Shown here: piece by piece, positions 16,535 to 24,916 of the stretch
How positions within the stretch are numbered: position 1 is the stretch's first letter
Layout: the number at the start of each line of letters is the position of its first letter
DNA from: JAJISG01 sp964347345
Lineage (GTDB): Archaea > Thermoplasmatota > Thermoplasmata > RBG-16-68-12 > JAJISG01
Length of the DNA stretch: 64,000 bases
Direction: 5' to 3'
Assembly (NCBI GenBank): GCA_964347345.1
Contig: CAYFYB010000003.1
Span: 39,914 to 103,913, forward strand
Notes under the pieces: model-generated
Databases searched by the model: none
Told to the model about the DNA's origin: nothing
Seen by the model: the letters and a program-made list of their open reading frames with translations, nothing else
Program-made: the position numbers and the translations under genes

Positions 16535-16634
16535 CTTCTGCGAGCCCACCGAACTCGTGATTGAGATGAGTCGACTTCTCCCGGAAGCCCCAAGCGATGA
16601 GGCCCGCGGCTGTAGAGGCTGTCGGAGGGGTTAT

Positions 16635-16654
16635 ATGTAAGTAGGTGCTTATAT
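16635..16654 (+). promoter_or_regulatory. Operator-like palindrome over the ArsR promoter
   Basis: An imperfect 20-base inverted repeat (atgTAAGtaggtgCTTAtat) lies between a TATA-like ttatatg at 16631 and the expected start near 16657. This is where an ArsR-family protein would block its own promoter. Inferred from sequence and position. Confidence 0.5.
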
Positions 16655-16656
16655 TA

Positions 16657-16977
16657 GTGGTGACTTACGAAGACACCTTCGAGGCCCTGTCCGACCGGAC
16701 CCGGTTGACCCTTCTCCAGCAGCTCAGAAGGGGTCCCCGAACCGTGGCTGAGCTTGCATCCACGGTGCCCGTGAGCCAACCAGCGGTCTCTCAACACCTT
16801 CGAAGGTTGAGGGAGGCTCGTCTGGTGGAATGTCGGGTCGATGGACCCCGCCGCATCTACAGTCTTCGCTCCGAAGCGCTTTCCGAGCTCCGGGCCTTTG
16901 TGGAGGAGCTCTGGGATGACGTGCTCGCAGCGTACGCTAAGTCGCCTATTGACTTGTCAAAGGAGGAGCAAGAGTGA
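16657..16977 (+). CDS. ArsR-family winged-helix regulator
   Basis: A compact winged helix: EALSDRTRLTLLQQL, RGPRTVAEL, recognition helix VSQPAVSQHLRRLREARLV and the wing DGPRRIYSL. No metal-binding Cys pair is present in the recognition helix, so it probably does not sense arsenite or zinc. This subtype is typically paired with an SRPBCC (AHSA1) gene, as here. GTG at 16657 or 16660 fits a leaderless start from the TATA-like box at 16631; GTG at 16645 is also open but lies inside the operator. The stop overlaps the next gene as GTGA. Confidence 0.88.
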   Translation: MVTYEDTFEALSDRTRLTLLQQLRRGPRTVAELASTVPVSQPAVSQHLRRLREARLVECRVDGPRRIYSLRSEALSELRAFVEELWDDVLAAYAKSPIDLSKEEQE

Positions 16978-17408
16978 CCATTTCGCCTGTAAGGAGAGCA
17001 GTGACCGTTCCGTGGACGCCGGAGGAGGCATTCCGCCGGTTCACAGAGAAAATGAATGACTGGTGGCCCCTGGCTAGCCATGCCGTCGACCCTGATGGAA
17101 GCGAGACGTGCATCTTCGAGGGTCGTATCGGGGGACGCATCTATGAGCGTCGTACGGATGGGACCGAGGCAGACTGGGGCAGTGTAACCGCATGGGAGCC
17201 CCCAACCCGCGTCGCCTTCACTTGGCATCCAGGACGGGACCCTTCCACAGCACAGGAGGTGGAGGTCGTCTTCACACAGACCCGAAACGGCTCGCTGGTT
17301 GAGCTGAGCCATCGCGGCTGGGAGAAGTACGGGACTGGGGCTGAGAAGGCGAGGGAGGAGTACGACTCAGGTTGGGAGTACGTGCTCTCCTCGTATGAGG
17401 GAAAGTAA
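16974..17408 (+). CDS. SRPBCC/AHSA1-like protein
   Basis: A 144-residue START-like fold of the AHSA1 type: RRAVTVPWTPEEAFRRFTEKM, then IFEGRIGGRIYER, WGSVTAWEPPTRVAFTW and the C-terminal helix SGWEYVLSSY. These proteins bind hydrophobic ligands or act as chaperone-like factors; the ligand here is unknown. The GTG start overlaps the ArsR stop, so the two are coupled. The pair is widespread in Actinobacteria and other soil bacteria. Confidence 0.87.
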   Translation: MTISPVRRAVTVPWTPEEAFRRFTEKMNDWWPLASHAVDPDGSETCIFEGRIGGRIYERRTDGTEADWGSVTAWEPPTRVAFTWHPGRDPSTAQEVEVVFTQTRNGSLVELSHRGWEKYGTGAEKAREEYDSGWEYVLSSYEGK

Positions 17409-17504
17409 GGTGTCGACGCCAGAAACCTGGTTCAAATGCGGGGATCCCATTCGCCGCCGAATCGGAACTCGATTCGGTTTCAATATGGACGAGCCTGGGT
17501 CCCC

Positions 17505-18062
17505 CTAATCTCTGTACCCAGGAAGCTCTCTCAGTTGACCGAAGAGAACTTTCCTCTCTTCCCGGTCCCTCAGCTGCTCGCCCTCCGTCTTGGCCAACTC
17601 GATGTACCTCCGGCACTCGTTCATCCGCCCGGCGACGCTGTAGGCTCTAGCCATTCCTTCGTAGGCGGATGCGAGGTGGAAGCCCCCGACATCGTTCTCC
17701 TCGATGATCTCCAGACACCTCCTCGCGTGGTGGAGCGATGACTGGGGTCTGTTGAGGGCAGCGTACGCACGGGAAATCTGCCAATCACCGATGGCCAGGT
17801 TTAGGGGTTCACCCACTTCCCCCCAGTGGAATCTAGAGGCATGGGCAGCGTGGAGCATCCTCTCATCCTCCGCCTTGGTCCGATCATCCTTCTCCAAGAG
17901 TTCCCAGACGTGGTTGAAGAGGCTAACCGCCAGCTCGCGATGTAGTTCCGGCTCTGCAATGCTTCCTCTCCCTGGCACGTCCAAATCCCTCAGTACTGCA
18001 TTACGACCGCACGCGATGTATATGAAACCGAGGCAAGAATCACATGCAGAGTTTGGAGTCAC
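17505..18062 (-). CDS. TPR-like conserved hypothetical protein
   Basis: An all-helical protein with TPR-like repeats: HAAHASRFHW, WQISRAYAALNRPQSSLHHARRCLEII and HLASAYEGMARAYSVAGRMNECRRYIELA. It is probably a soluble scaffold. The first ~26 residues from ATG 18062 are unlike the rest; a TTG at 17984 (LDVPGRGS) is a likelier start. The neighbouring genes give no pathway. Function unknown. Confidence 0.65.
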   Translation of the reverse strand: MTPNSACDSCLGFIYIACGRNAVLRDLDVPGRGSIAEPELHRELAVSLFNHVWELLEKDDRTKAEDERMLHAAHASRFHWGEVGEPLNLAIGDWQISRAYAALNRPQSSLHHARRCLEIIEENDVGGFHLASAYEGMARAYSVAGRMNECRRYIELAKTEGEQLRDREERKVLFGQLRELPGYRD

Positions 18063-18118
18063 AGTCGACTCGTAAGACTAGAGGACGCCATCAAAGGTAT
18101 TCGCAGCACCGAATGGCT

Positions 18119-19051
18119 TCAGGGGCCCTCGGGAGGAGGTGGAGGAGGGACCTTGGGCCTCCGACGCACGACCAACAGAACCACTACAGCGACGACGACG
18201 ACGGCGAGAACACCGCCAATGGCCGCCCAGTATAGCGGGGGCAGCCCGAATATGAGTTCGGCCGTCGCGTACCTGTAGGAGGCGAGTTCCATCGTGGCGG
18301 TAACGGAGCCCTCTGAGTCGAGGATCTCCATCTTTGCGTAGTTCCCGATTTGGGGCGCATAGTAGAGAAGAAGCCCGGTTTCGTTCTCGATCTCTTGCTC
18401 TATGACTAGGGCCTCGAAGCTACCCGCCTCGACCGACACGTCCTCCGTTCGTAGGACCTCGAAGGTTGTGTTGCTGGTTCCGGCAATGGGTTCTATGTCC
18501 GGGAATAGGGAGTCCTGCTGCTCGAGTTGGAGGCTCGCGGAGGAAGTTGTGGTCACACTGCCTCTCTTGCCTACGTCTAGTGGAAAGCCCCAGGTGCCCT
18601 CAATCTCGCTCGTGGTCAGGGTGAAGGAGCCACTGATGCCTATCGTAACCGTCGTCCCGACGGTTGTGCGGAAAGAACCGCTGAAACTGCCGTCAAGCTT
18701 CAGGGTGGTGAACGTCAGCAGATCCTTGGCCTGGTGTCCCGTCACGGTGAACTCGACATCTACGGTGTCGTTGAAGATGTGCGCATCTACCTCCACCGAC
18801 TCATTCACAACCTGTCGCGCATCGTTCCCCACTGTCATCTCCTCGAGGGCGGTCACCACGAAGGTAACGTTGACGAAGATGGCGACATCCCCAAGGTCCA
18901 GCTCAGGGTCCAGGGCCGTGAAACTGATGGTGTAGGACCACGTGTCGCCTATGGTGTACTGAGGCGCCTCGCTTGCGGCGGCCGAAGGGACGGCCAAAAC
19001 TGTTGCCACCAGCAACAGCACAACGGATCCGACGAAACATCTCACCCTCAA
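18119..19051 (-). CDS. Secreted surface protein with C-terminal membrane anchor
   Basis: A 310-residue protein with a signal peptide (hydrophobic residues about 8-25, cleavage near AAASE), a ~240-residue beta-rich Thr/Ser-rich ectodomain, a C-terminal helix (IGGVLAVVVVAVVVLLVV) and a short RRRPKVPPPPPP tail inside the cell. Five N-glycosylation sequons are visible (NVT, NES, NDT, NTT, NET), so it is a plausible substrate of the oligosaccharyltransferase. No family is recognised. Confidence 0.75.
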   Translation of the reverse strand: MRVRCFVGSVVLLLVATVLAVPSAAASEAPQYTIGDTWSYTISFTALDPELDLGDVAIFVNVTFVVTALEEMTVGNDARQVVNESVEVDAHIFNDTVDVEFTVTGHQAKDLLTFTTLKLDGSFSGSFRTTVGTTVTIGISGSFTLTTSEIEGTWGFPLDVGKRGSVTTTSSASLQLEQQDSLFPDIEPIAGTSNTTFEVLRTEDVSVEAGSFEALVIEQEIENETGLLLYYAPQIGNYAKMEILDSEGSVTATMELASYRYATAELIFGLPPLYWAAIGGVLAVVVVAVVVLLVVRRRPKVPPPPPPEGP

Positions 19052-19209
19052 ATCATCCCATCCAGAGTGGTGAACGGGGCACGATGGTTATTAATGTTTC
19101 CCAAGTGAAGGCGGTGGTACCGCAGTGAGGGCTGCAGAGGGAGCTGTGCTTGAGAAGCCTGGCGTGTGAGTTCCGGAGCCTTAAATAGCCCGAAATTCTT
19201 GGATGAAGA

Positions 19210-19608
19210 ATGGACCACACCATAGTCCATTTCGAGATACCCGCGGATGACGTCGACCTACTAACGAGCTTCTACGGGAGACTTTTCAGTTGGAAGATCC
19301 AGGGGACCGATGTCGGCGTGCCACCCGAGCTCGACTACAGATTGGTGGAGACCGTGCCTGCGGATGAGAAGGGCATGCCTGTTAGAAACGGGGTCAACGG
19401 CGCAATCTACAAGAGACAGGACCCTGGGATGAGGTTCACCTACTACATCCAGGTGGAATCTGTAGACGAGCATATGAAGAAGATAGAGGAGCTGGGAGGA
19501 AGGCTCCTGGGTGAGAAGACCGAGGTGCCCAACGTAGGCTGGGTGGCCTTCGGCCAAGACCCGGAGGGCAATCCTTTCGCCATCTTCGAAGCAATGCCAA
19601 TGGAGTAG
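19210..19608 (+). CDS. VOC-superfamily (glyoxalase/bleomycin-resistance-like) protein
   Basis: A 132-residue VOC fold with two beta-alpha-beta-beta modules: HTIVHFEIPADDVDLLTSFYGRLFSW and FTYYIQVESVDEHMKKIEELGG, ending with FGQDPEGNPFAIFEA. His and Glu residues at metal positions (HFEIP, FAIFE) are retained. The subfamily resembles uncharacterised VOC proteins rather than glyoxalase I. It has its own promoter (a TATA-like cttaaatag at 19180-19188). Substrate unknown. Confidence 0.85.
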   Translation: MDHTIVHFEIPADDVDLLTSFYGRLFSWKIQGTDVGVPPELDYRLVETVPADEKGMPVRNGVNGAIYKRQDPGMRFTYYIQVESVDEHMKKIEELGGRLLGEKTEVPNVGWVAFGQDPEGNPFAIFEAMPME

Positions 19609-19758
19609 GTTCAACCCTTCGTGACCGAATGCATTGACTCCACAGGCACACCGCCTACGAGTCCAATTTCACATCCACGTCTTGACGGCACTCTCACTCC
19701 GGGTAGTTATTAGGAAGAGATAGCAAGTCGGCACGGCCGTAAAGTGAGTTTGTCCGTC

Positions 19759-20673
19759 TTACTGGCCAATCACCTTGAAGGCCTTCTCCATGGTTTCTAG
19801 GATCCTCCATCGCTCCTGGAGATGCCGCTCGAGGACCGAGACGTCTTCCTCTTTCAGATGCTTGAAACGTCCCTGGAGATCCAGATACTCCCTGAGAGGT
19901 GTGAACCTGGGTCTCCGGCTAATCTTGACCTTCCCCTCGACCACTTCGTATAGGGGCCATATGCCTGTCTCCACGCCCAGCTTGGCTAGCTCGACGGTCT
20001 GATCGGAGTCGGCTCGCCATCCCGTAGGGCAGGGGGCGAAGATATGGAGGTAACGGAAGCCTCTCATGTCCCTGGCCTTCTGCAGCTTCCCCAGCAAGTC
20101 GTTAGGGAAGCCGATGGATGCCGTGGCCACGTAGGGGACGCCATGGGCCGCCACGATCTGCGGTACGTCCTTCTTGAACTCCGGCTTGCCGTGCTGAACC
20201 TCCCCAACGGGTGTAGTCGTGGTCCAGGCGCCGAAGGGTGTGGATCCACTGCGCTGGATTCCTGTGTTCATGTAGGCCTCGTTGTCATAGCAGAGGTATA
20301 GGATGTCCTCGTTCCGTTCTGCAGCTCCCGATAGGGCCTGAATTCCGATGTCTGCGGTGCCACCGTCACCCGCGAAGGCCACCACGGTGGTGTCTGGGTG
20401 CCCGCGACGACGCAAGGCCCGGCTGATGGCGGCGGCGCACACCGCAGAATTCTCGAAGAGGACGTGGTGGTACGGCACGCGAAAGGCATTGTAGGGATAG
20501 GCGGAGGAGAACACGAGCATACAGTTCGCCGGAAGGTAAACGACGGTATTGGGCCCCATTACCTTCATCACCACGCGGGCCAGCATCGCTGCACCGCACC
20601 CAGGGCAAGCCGTATGTCCGCCGACAAAGAAGTCCTCGTCCGTGAGCGTCCTCAAGGTCACACGTTCAGTCAT
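19759..20673 (-). CDS. porB: Pyruvate:ferredoxin oxidoreductase beta subunit
   Basis: The thiamine-diphosphate subunit of 304 residues: HTACPGCGAAM carries cluster and cofactor Cys, AGDGGTADIG is the TPP/Mg motif, and YDNEAYMNTGIQRSGSTPFGA completes it. This last stretch is typical of pyruvate-specific Por. The complex oxidises pyruvate to acetyl-CoA and reduces ferredoxin, or runs in reverse for carbon fixation. Its ATG follows the alpha-subunit stop with no gap. Last gene of a gamma/delta-alpha-beta operon. Confidence 0.93.
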   Translation of the reverse strand: MTERVTLRTLTDEDFFVGGHTACPGCGAAMLARVVMKVMGPNTVVYLPANCMLVFSSAYPYNAFRVPYHHVLFENSAVCAAAISRALRRRGHPDTTVVAFAGDGGTADIGIQALSGAAERNEDILYLCYDNEAYMNTGIQRSGSTPFGAWTTTTPVGEVQHGKPEFKKDVPQIVAAHGVPYVATASIGFPNDLLGKLQKARDMRGFRYLHIFAPCPTGWRADSDQTVELAKLGVETGIWPLYEVVEGKVKISRRPRFTPLREYLDLQGRFKHLKEEDVSVLERHLQERWRILETMEKAFKVIGQ

Positions 20674-21882
20674 CTACTCCACCCCCTTCGTCCCAATCCA
20701 GACCATGTCCGTCTTCGGCTTTCCCTTCTTGGCCACCTTCAGAAGTCGCTTGAACATCGCCTTGATGTCCGCCATGGTTACGTCCCGACCTCCTAGCCCC
20801 GCCAGGAAGTTGTGCACCGGAATGTCCACCTCGCCGTAGAGGGCATGCCGGGTCTCGATCCAGGCGGGTCCGCCAGAGCCGAAGGAGAGGGCCTTATCGT
20901 ACACGCCAAGGGCTGCTACGGTTCCAGCCGCCTTCCGCATCTCCTCACGTGGGAAGGGCCGGAAGAACCGCAGTTTCACGAGGCCAACCTTGTGGCCATT
21001 GGCTCGCATCCTGTCCACTACCTCCCGGGCGGTGGAGGTGACGGTGCCCATGGTGACCAGAGCCACCTCCGCATCCTCCAGCCGGTATGCCTCTATCGCG
21101 CCGTGGTGGTCCCGTCCAAAGGTTTCGGCGAAAGTGTCGTTGACCTTCTTGATGACGCCGCGGGCCGCGTTCATGGTGGTCTCCGTCTGGTATCGAACCT
21201 CCTGGATGTACTCCGGTGGCGAGAATGGCCCCACCACCATGGGGTCATCGGGGGAGAGCTGAGCATGTTTCGGTTCGTACGGTGGCAGGAACGCATCTAC
21301 GGCCTTCTGTCCTGGAGCTTCAACGGGCTCGATCGTGTGGGACAGGACGAAAGCATCCAGGTTCACCATGACCGGGTGGAGGACTCTGGGATCCTCGGCT
21401 ATGCGGTAGGCCTGAAGGACCATGTCCAGCACCTCCTGGTTGTCCTCCACAAATACCTGAAGCCAGCCGGCGTCTCTTTGGGGCATCACATCGTTGTACT
21501 CGCACCAGATGCCAATGGGAGCTGCCACTGTTCGGTTGACCACGGCCATGACTACTGGAAGGTGCATAGCCCCGGCAACGAAGAGTACCTCGTGCATCAG
21601 CGCGAGGCCCTGGGAAGAGGTCGCGGTGAAGGTTCGGACGCCAGTGGCCTCGGCGGAGACGCAGGCGCTCATGGCGCTGTGCTCGCTCTCCACCGCCATG
21701 AAGTCAGCGTCCAGCACACCATCAGCGATGAACTCCGAGAGGTGCTCGATGATCATGGTCTGTGGAGTGATGGGATAGGCGGCGACGAAAGCGGGCTTGC
21801 AGAGGCGGGCACCATAGGCGGCCGCGTAGTTTCCCGTCATCATTCGGTGGACGGGACCTGGGGCCTTTTCCAATGCTTTCAT
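20674..21882 (-). CDS. porA: Pyruvate:ferredoxin oxidoreductase alpha subunit
   Basis: Alpha subunit with the pyrimidine-binding domain: NYAAAYGARLCKPAFVAAYPITPQ, then MAVESEHSAMSACVSAEATG and TSSQGLALMHEVLFVAG. The ATG at 21882 overlaps the gamma/delta stop as ATGA, which fixes the start against longer in-frame options. Length 402 is normal for archaeal PorA. Coupled on both sides. Confidence 0.93.
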   Translation of the reverse strand: MKALEKAPGPVHRMMTGNYAAAYGARLCKPAFVAAYPITPQTMIIEHLSEFIADGVLDADFMAVESEHSAMSACVSAEATGVRTFTATSSQGLALMHEVLFVAGAMHLPVVMAVVNRTVAAPIGIWCEYNDVMPQRDAGWLQVFVEDNQEVLDMVLQAYRIAEDPRVLHPVMVNLDAFVLSHTIEPVEAPGQKAVDAFLPPYEPKHAQLSPDDPMVVGPFSPPEYIQEVRYQTETTMNAARGVIKKVNDTFAETFGRDHHGAIEAYRLEDAEVALVTMGTVTSTAREVVDRMRANGHKVGLVKLRFFRPFPREEMRKAAGTVAALGVYDKALSFGSGGPAWIETRHALYGEVDIPVHNFLAGLGGRDVTMADIKAMFKRLLKVAKKGKPKTDMVWIGTKGVE

Positions 21883-22778
21883 GCCACCACCTCCTCTTCG
21901 GATCGCATAAGGATGGCGCCCGTGGGGCAGACCTGAGCGCACACTCCGCAACCCTTGCAGTGGTAGTATTCGATGGAAAGCTCTTCGCCCTTGAGGATGG
22001 CTCCGTCGGGACAGTAGAACCAGCAGAGGAGGCAGTTGTTACACTTCTCAAGGTCGAGGATTGGGGCGAAGTCCCTCCATGTGCCGGTCTCATTGACAAC
22101 GAAGCTTCCAGGTCCCACTGGCCCTGCGTCGGTCTCGAGGGCCCTCGTGGCGAGGCCCAGGGGTAGCTCGTCCGCCGGAGGCTCCCACCTTTGGATTGCC
22201 GCATACTCCTTCCCGCCCCGGCTTCTACCTCTTCGGACGCCCCTAAAGGCAACTGCGGCGCCCTCGGCGTTCATCTCTGCCACTTTCTCACCGATGCGGG
22301 GGGAGAGAACCTCCACAATGGCCTTCTGCACGGACCTCAGGCTCACGACGTCGGAGGCAGCCGCGAAGGCGCCCAGCATGGGGGCATTCGTCACGGCCTT
22401 TCCCGTGTGCTCGAGGGCCACGGCCGTGGCATCCACCGTGGCGACATCGACGGGACGACTTAGAGCCACCTCCTCGGGGTCCAAGGGGCTGTTGAGCACG
22501 ACAATCCCCTTCTTCACGAGCCCGGCGATGACGTCTACGTAGGCCGGCAGCTTGCTGTCGAGAACGATGACGGCGTTCGGCCGATAGACGCGAGTCTTCA
22601 TCCTTATCTTGCGATCGTCAATCCTTGCGAAGGCCTGGACAGGCGCTCCCCTCCGCTCCGCGCCGAAGTGAGGGAAGGCCACCGCGTATTTACCCTCGAG
22701 AAATGCCGCCGTAGCGAGGGCCTGGGCAGCTAGGACGGAACCCTGCCCACCCCGTCCATGAAGACGGACTTCAAGCAT
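21879..22778 (-). CDS. porGD: Pyruvate:ferredoxin oxidoreductase gamma-delta fusion subunit
   Basis: Residues 1-~185 are the gamma domain (EVRLHGRGGQGSVLAAQALA, AFPHFGAERRGAPVQAF). Residues ~235-299 are the delta domain with two 4Fe-4S motifs, CNNCLLCWFYCPDGAI and CKGCGVCAQVCPTGAI. Many archaea keep gamma and delta as separate genes; here they are one 299-residue chain. First gene of the operon. Confidence 0.92.
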   Translation of the reverse strand: MLEVRLHGRGGQGSVLAAQALATAAFLEGKYAVAFPHFGAERRGAPVQAFARIDDRKIRMKTRVYRPNAVIVLDSKLPAYVDVIAGLVKKGIVVLNSPLDPEEVALSRPVDVATVDATAVALEHTGKAVTNAPMLGAFAAASDVVSLRSVQKAIVEVLSPRIGEKVAEMNAEGAAVAFRGVRRGRSRGGKEYAAIQRWEPPADELPLGLATRALETDAGPVGPGSFVVNETGTWRDFAPILDLEKCNNCLLCWFYCPDGAILKGEELSIEYYHCKGCGVCAQVCPTGAILMRSEEEVVA

Positions 22779-22819
22779 ATGGACACTTCCTTACATGTTC
22801 ACGAAGTCTGCGGCCAATA

Positions 22820-22840
22820 AGTATTGTCAATATATTGTAC
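22820..22840 (-). promoter_or_regulatory. TATA box and palindrome before the por operon
   Basis: CAATATATTG at 22828-22837 is a perfect 10-base palindrome inside a longer AT-rich stretch (tattgtcaatatattgtaca) with tattgt repeated. It lies about 50 bases before the gamma/delta ATG, so it can serve as TATA box and perhaps as an operator. Confidence 0.5.
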
Positions 22841-22851
22841 AGGCTGACATA

Positions 22852-24063
22852 TCAGCTGGAGTCGCACTCTAGCTCCTCAATTACGGCCGGGAGGACCGGG
22901 ATTCGACGCCTCACTCCAATACACGGATGTTCCTCTTCCGGCACATTTCCTCGAGCACCTCGGGCCACACGCTGACACTGACCTCCCCGAGGTGTGCCGA
23001 GGAGGAGCATATAGGTTCTGGACTGCCCGATCCCACCGCCGATGCTCAGCGGGACCTCGCCCTTGACGATGGCCTGGTGGTATGGATATCTGAGGAAATC
23101 CGTCTGTCCCGACATCTCCAACTGCAGTTTCAGGCTCTGCGCGTCGACTCTGATGCCCATGGACGAGAGTTCGTGCCTCCGCTTCGTCACGGGATTCCAA
23201 ACCAGGATGTCCCCGTTGAGGCCGTGCATGGGCCGGACGTCCTCCGACTTCGTCTCCGTTATCCAGTCATCGTAGTCGGCGGCTCTGAGTTCATGAGGAG
23301 AGCCGTTTCTCAGCGGGTAGCCTATGCCGTAGATGAATATGGCTGGGTGCTTCTGGAGGACCTCCGTCTCCCTCTGCTTGCGGGGCAACTCGGGGTACAT
23401 TTCAAGAATGTCTTCTGCGTGGAGGAAGGTGAGTCTCTCCGGCAGCCCGGGGTACCGATTCGTCCTCAACTGAGCGTACAACTTCTGCACAAAGGCTTCC
23501 GCTCCCTTCAGCACCTTCCAAATCTTGTGTACCACTTCCGTCAGGAATCCCAGGCTGCGCTGGTCCTCCGTTATAGCTAGCTCCCAGTCCCACTGGTCCA
23601 CGTAGGCGCTGTGGTCATGGTCCAAGAAGCAGTCCTTCCTCACGGCGCGCATGTCGGTGCAGAGCCCCTCACCAGGCCCCATGCCGAACTGCCGTAGCGC
23701 CCTTCGCTTCCACTTAGTCGCCGCCTGGACCACCTGGGCGTCCACCGGATGCTGGTCATTGTCGTTGGAGATGTGGAACTGGATTGGGGTCCGCGAACCA
23801 TCCCGGTCAAGGAGGTCGTTCACTCCGCTTTCGACGTCGACGATTAGCGGGACAGTTACCATCATCAGGTTGAGTTCCTTGCACAGGTTCTCCTCCACAA
23901 AGCCCTTCACGGCGAAGATGGCCTTCTGAGTCTCCCGGGCATCCAGGACGGAAGAGTAGTCTCGGGGCAGGATGCCCTTCCCTCTTCGTAGTTCCCAATC
24001 CCGGGTCCCGCCAGGTCTAGCATCTCGTCGCCCATGATCATCGCCTTCCAGCGGGTTATTCAA
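22852..24063 (-). CDS. asnA: AsnA-type aspartate-ammonia ligase, reading frame broken near both ends
   Basis: The core matches asparagine synthetase AsnA: DARETQKAIFAVKGFVEENL, WKRRALRQFGMGPGEGLCTDM, YVDQWDWE, ADYDDW, LNGDILVWNP, ELSSMGIRVDA and IGGGIGQSR. AsnA makes asparagine from aspartate, ammonia and ATP. After LLLGTP (about 22990) the frame turns Arg/Gly-rich, whereas another frame gives the expected LGEVSVSVWPEVLEEMCRKR and stops at 22911. At the other end, ATG 24035 in a second frame, eight bases after GGAAGG, reads MGDEMLDLAGPGIGNYEEG before the core, suggesting another shift near 23980. Either assembly errors or a decaying gene; the reconstructed gene spans 22911-24035. Confidence 0.8.
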   Translation of the reverse strand: MNNPLEGDDHGRRDARPGGTRDWELRRGKGILPRDYSSVLDARETQKAIFAVKGFVEENLCKELNLMMVTVPLIVDVESGVNDLLDRDGSRTPIQFHISNDNDQHPVDAQVVQAATKWKRRALRQFGMGPGEGLCTDMRAVRKDCFLDHDHSAYVDQWDWELAITEDQRSLGFLTEVVHKIWKVLKGAEAFVQKLYAQLRTNRYPGLPERLTFLHAEDILEMYPELPRKQRETEVLQKHPAIFIYGIGYPLRNGSPHELRAADYDDWITETKSEDVRPMHGLNGDILVWNPVTKRRHELSSMGIRVDAQSLKLQLEMSGQTDFLRYPYHQAIVKGEVPLSIGGGIGQSRTYMLLLGTPRGGQCQRVARGARGNVPEEEHPCIGVRRRIPVLPAVIEELECDSS

Positions 24064-24096
24064 GCTTTAGGTAGGGATTGTCCATAGCCGAGGAGC

Positions 24097-24768
24097 CTAT
24101 CCTTTGGCCACTAGGGTGGCCTCTCGGATTTCAAGAGAACCAGAGGAGCCAGCCCACTTCTTTTCCGAATTTAGTATCCGGATTCTCGACTTGAAGTTGG
24201 GTCCGTCCAATACTAGAGTTTCGAACTCGCCGCCCTCGCCCACCGGGTGTAGGCCATATCTGTCCGCCAGCCTCAGGATTTCCGCGCTGGCCTTTTCATC
24301 GATGACCCTCCCTAGCCAGGTCTCGTCCATCCCCTCAGCGTAGGCCCCGACCACTACGATCTCAAATCCTGCCTCCAGGTACTCTTGAAGGAGTCTTCGT
24401 GGGTCCTTCCTCCACATGGGGGCGTAGACAAAGAGTCCCAACTCCGCGCACACATCATTGATTCGGGCGAACTGATAATCAGAGGCAACGGCGCCCACAA
24501 CGATACCATCGGCCCGGCATCCGGTCAGGACCCCCCTCAAGGCTGCTAGCTCCTCTGATTCCCCCTCTCCTGAAGCCTGCAGGACCTGAGGTATGCCGAG
24601 GGCCTGAGACTGAAGGCGCGTCCACCTGATGTTGGGGACGTGATACATCCAGGAGTCGTCGTGGGGAAGGAGGGTGATGAGGTTCTCTATCTCAAACCCT
24701 GACTGCTGAGCCAAGTACAGGGCATAATTGGAGTCCTTGCCGCCGGAGTAGAGGGAGGCGAGCCTCAA
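24097..24768 (-). CDS. dph6: Diphthine-ammonia ligase Dph6
   Basis: Last enzyme of diphthamide synthesis, adding the amide to diphthine on the EF-2 histidine using ATP and ammonia. The PP-loop SGGKDSNYA is at the N-terminus (about residues 7-15), followed by the family pattern LQSQALGIP, GAVASDYQFARINDVC, EYLEAGFEIVVVGAYAEG and the C-terminal GGEFETLVLDGP. TTG at 24768 gives the usual MRLASLYSGGKDS start and lies about 28 bases after a TATA-like cttatatcg, so it is preferred over ATG 24825. Its substrate EF-2 is encoded at 51853-54051. Confidence 0.9.
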   Translation of the reverse strand: MRLASLYSGGKDSNYALYLAQQSGFEIENLITLLPHDDSWMYHVPNIRWTRLQSQALGIPQVLQASGEGESEELAALRGVLTGCRADGIVVGAVASDYQFARINDVCAELGLFVYAPMWRKDPRRLLQEYLEAGFEIVVVGAYAEGMDETWLGRVIDEKASAEILRLADRYGLHPVGEGGEFETLVLDGPNFKSRIRILNSEKKWAGSSGSLEIREATLVAKG

Positions 24769-24916
24769 TGGTCTCTTGAGCGATCTTCTGCGATATAAGG
24801 GATGGAGGTCTGCGGCCCGGTTCATTGATCCCTTTCAGCCCCTTCAGGTGCCCGACCGGCACCAATGAGGATGCGAAGCCTTTTCGTGCAGGACGATTCA
24901 TAGGCCTGCAGCGTCT

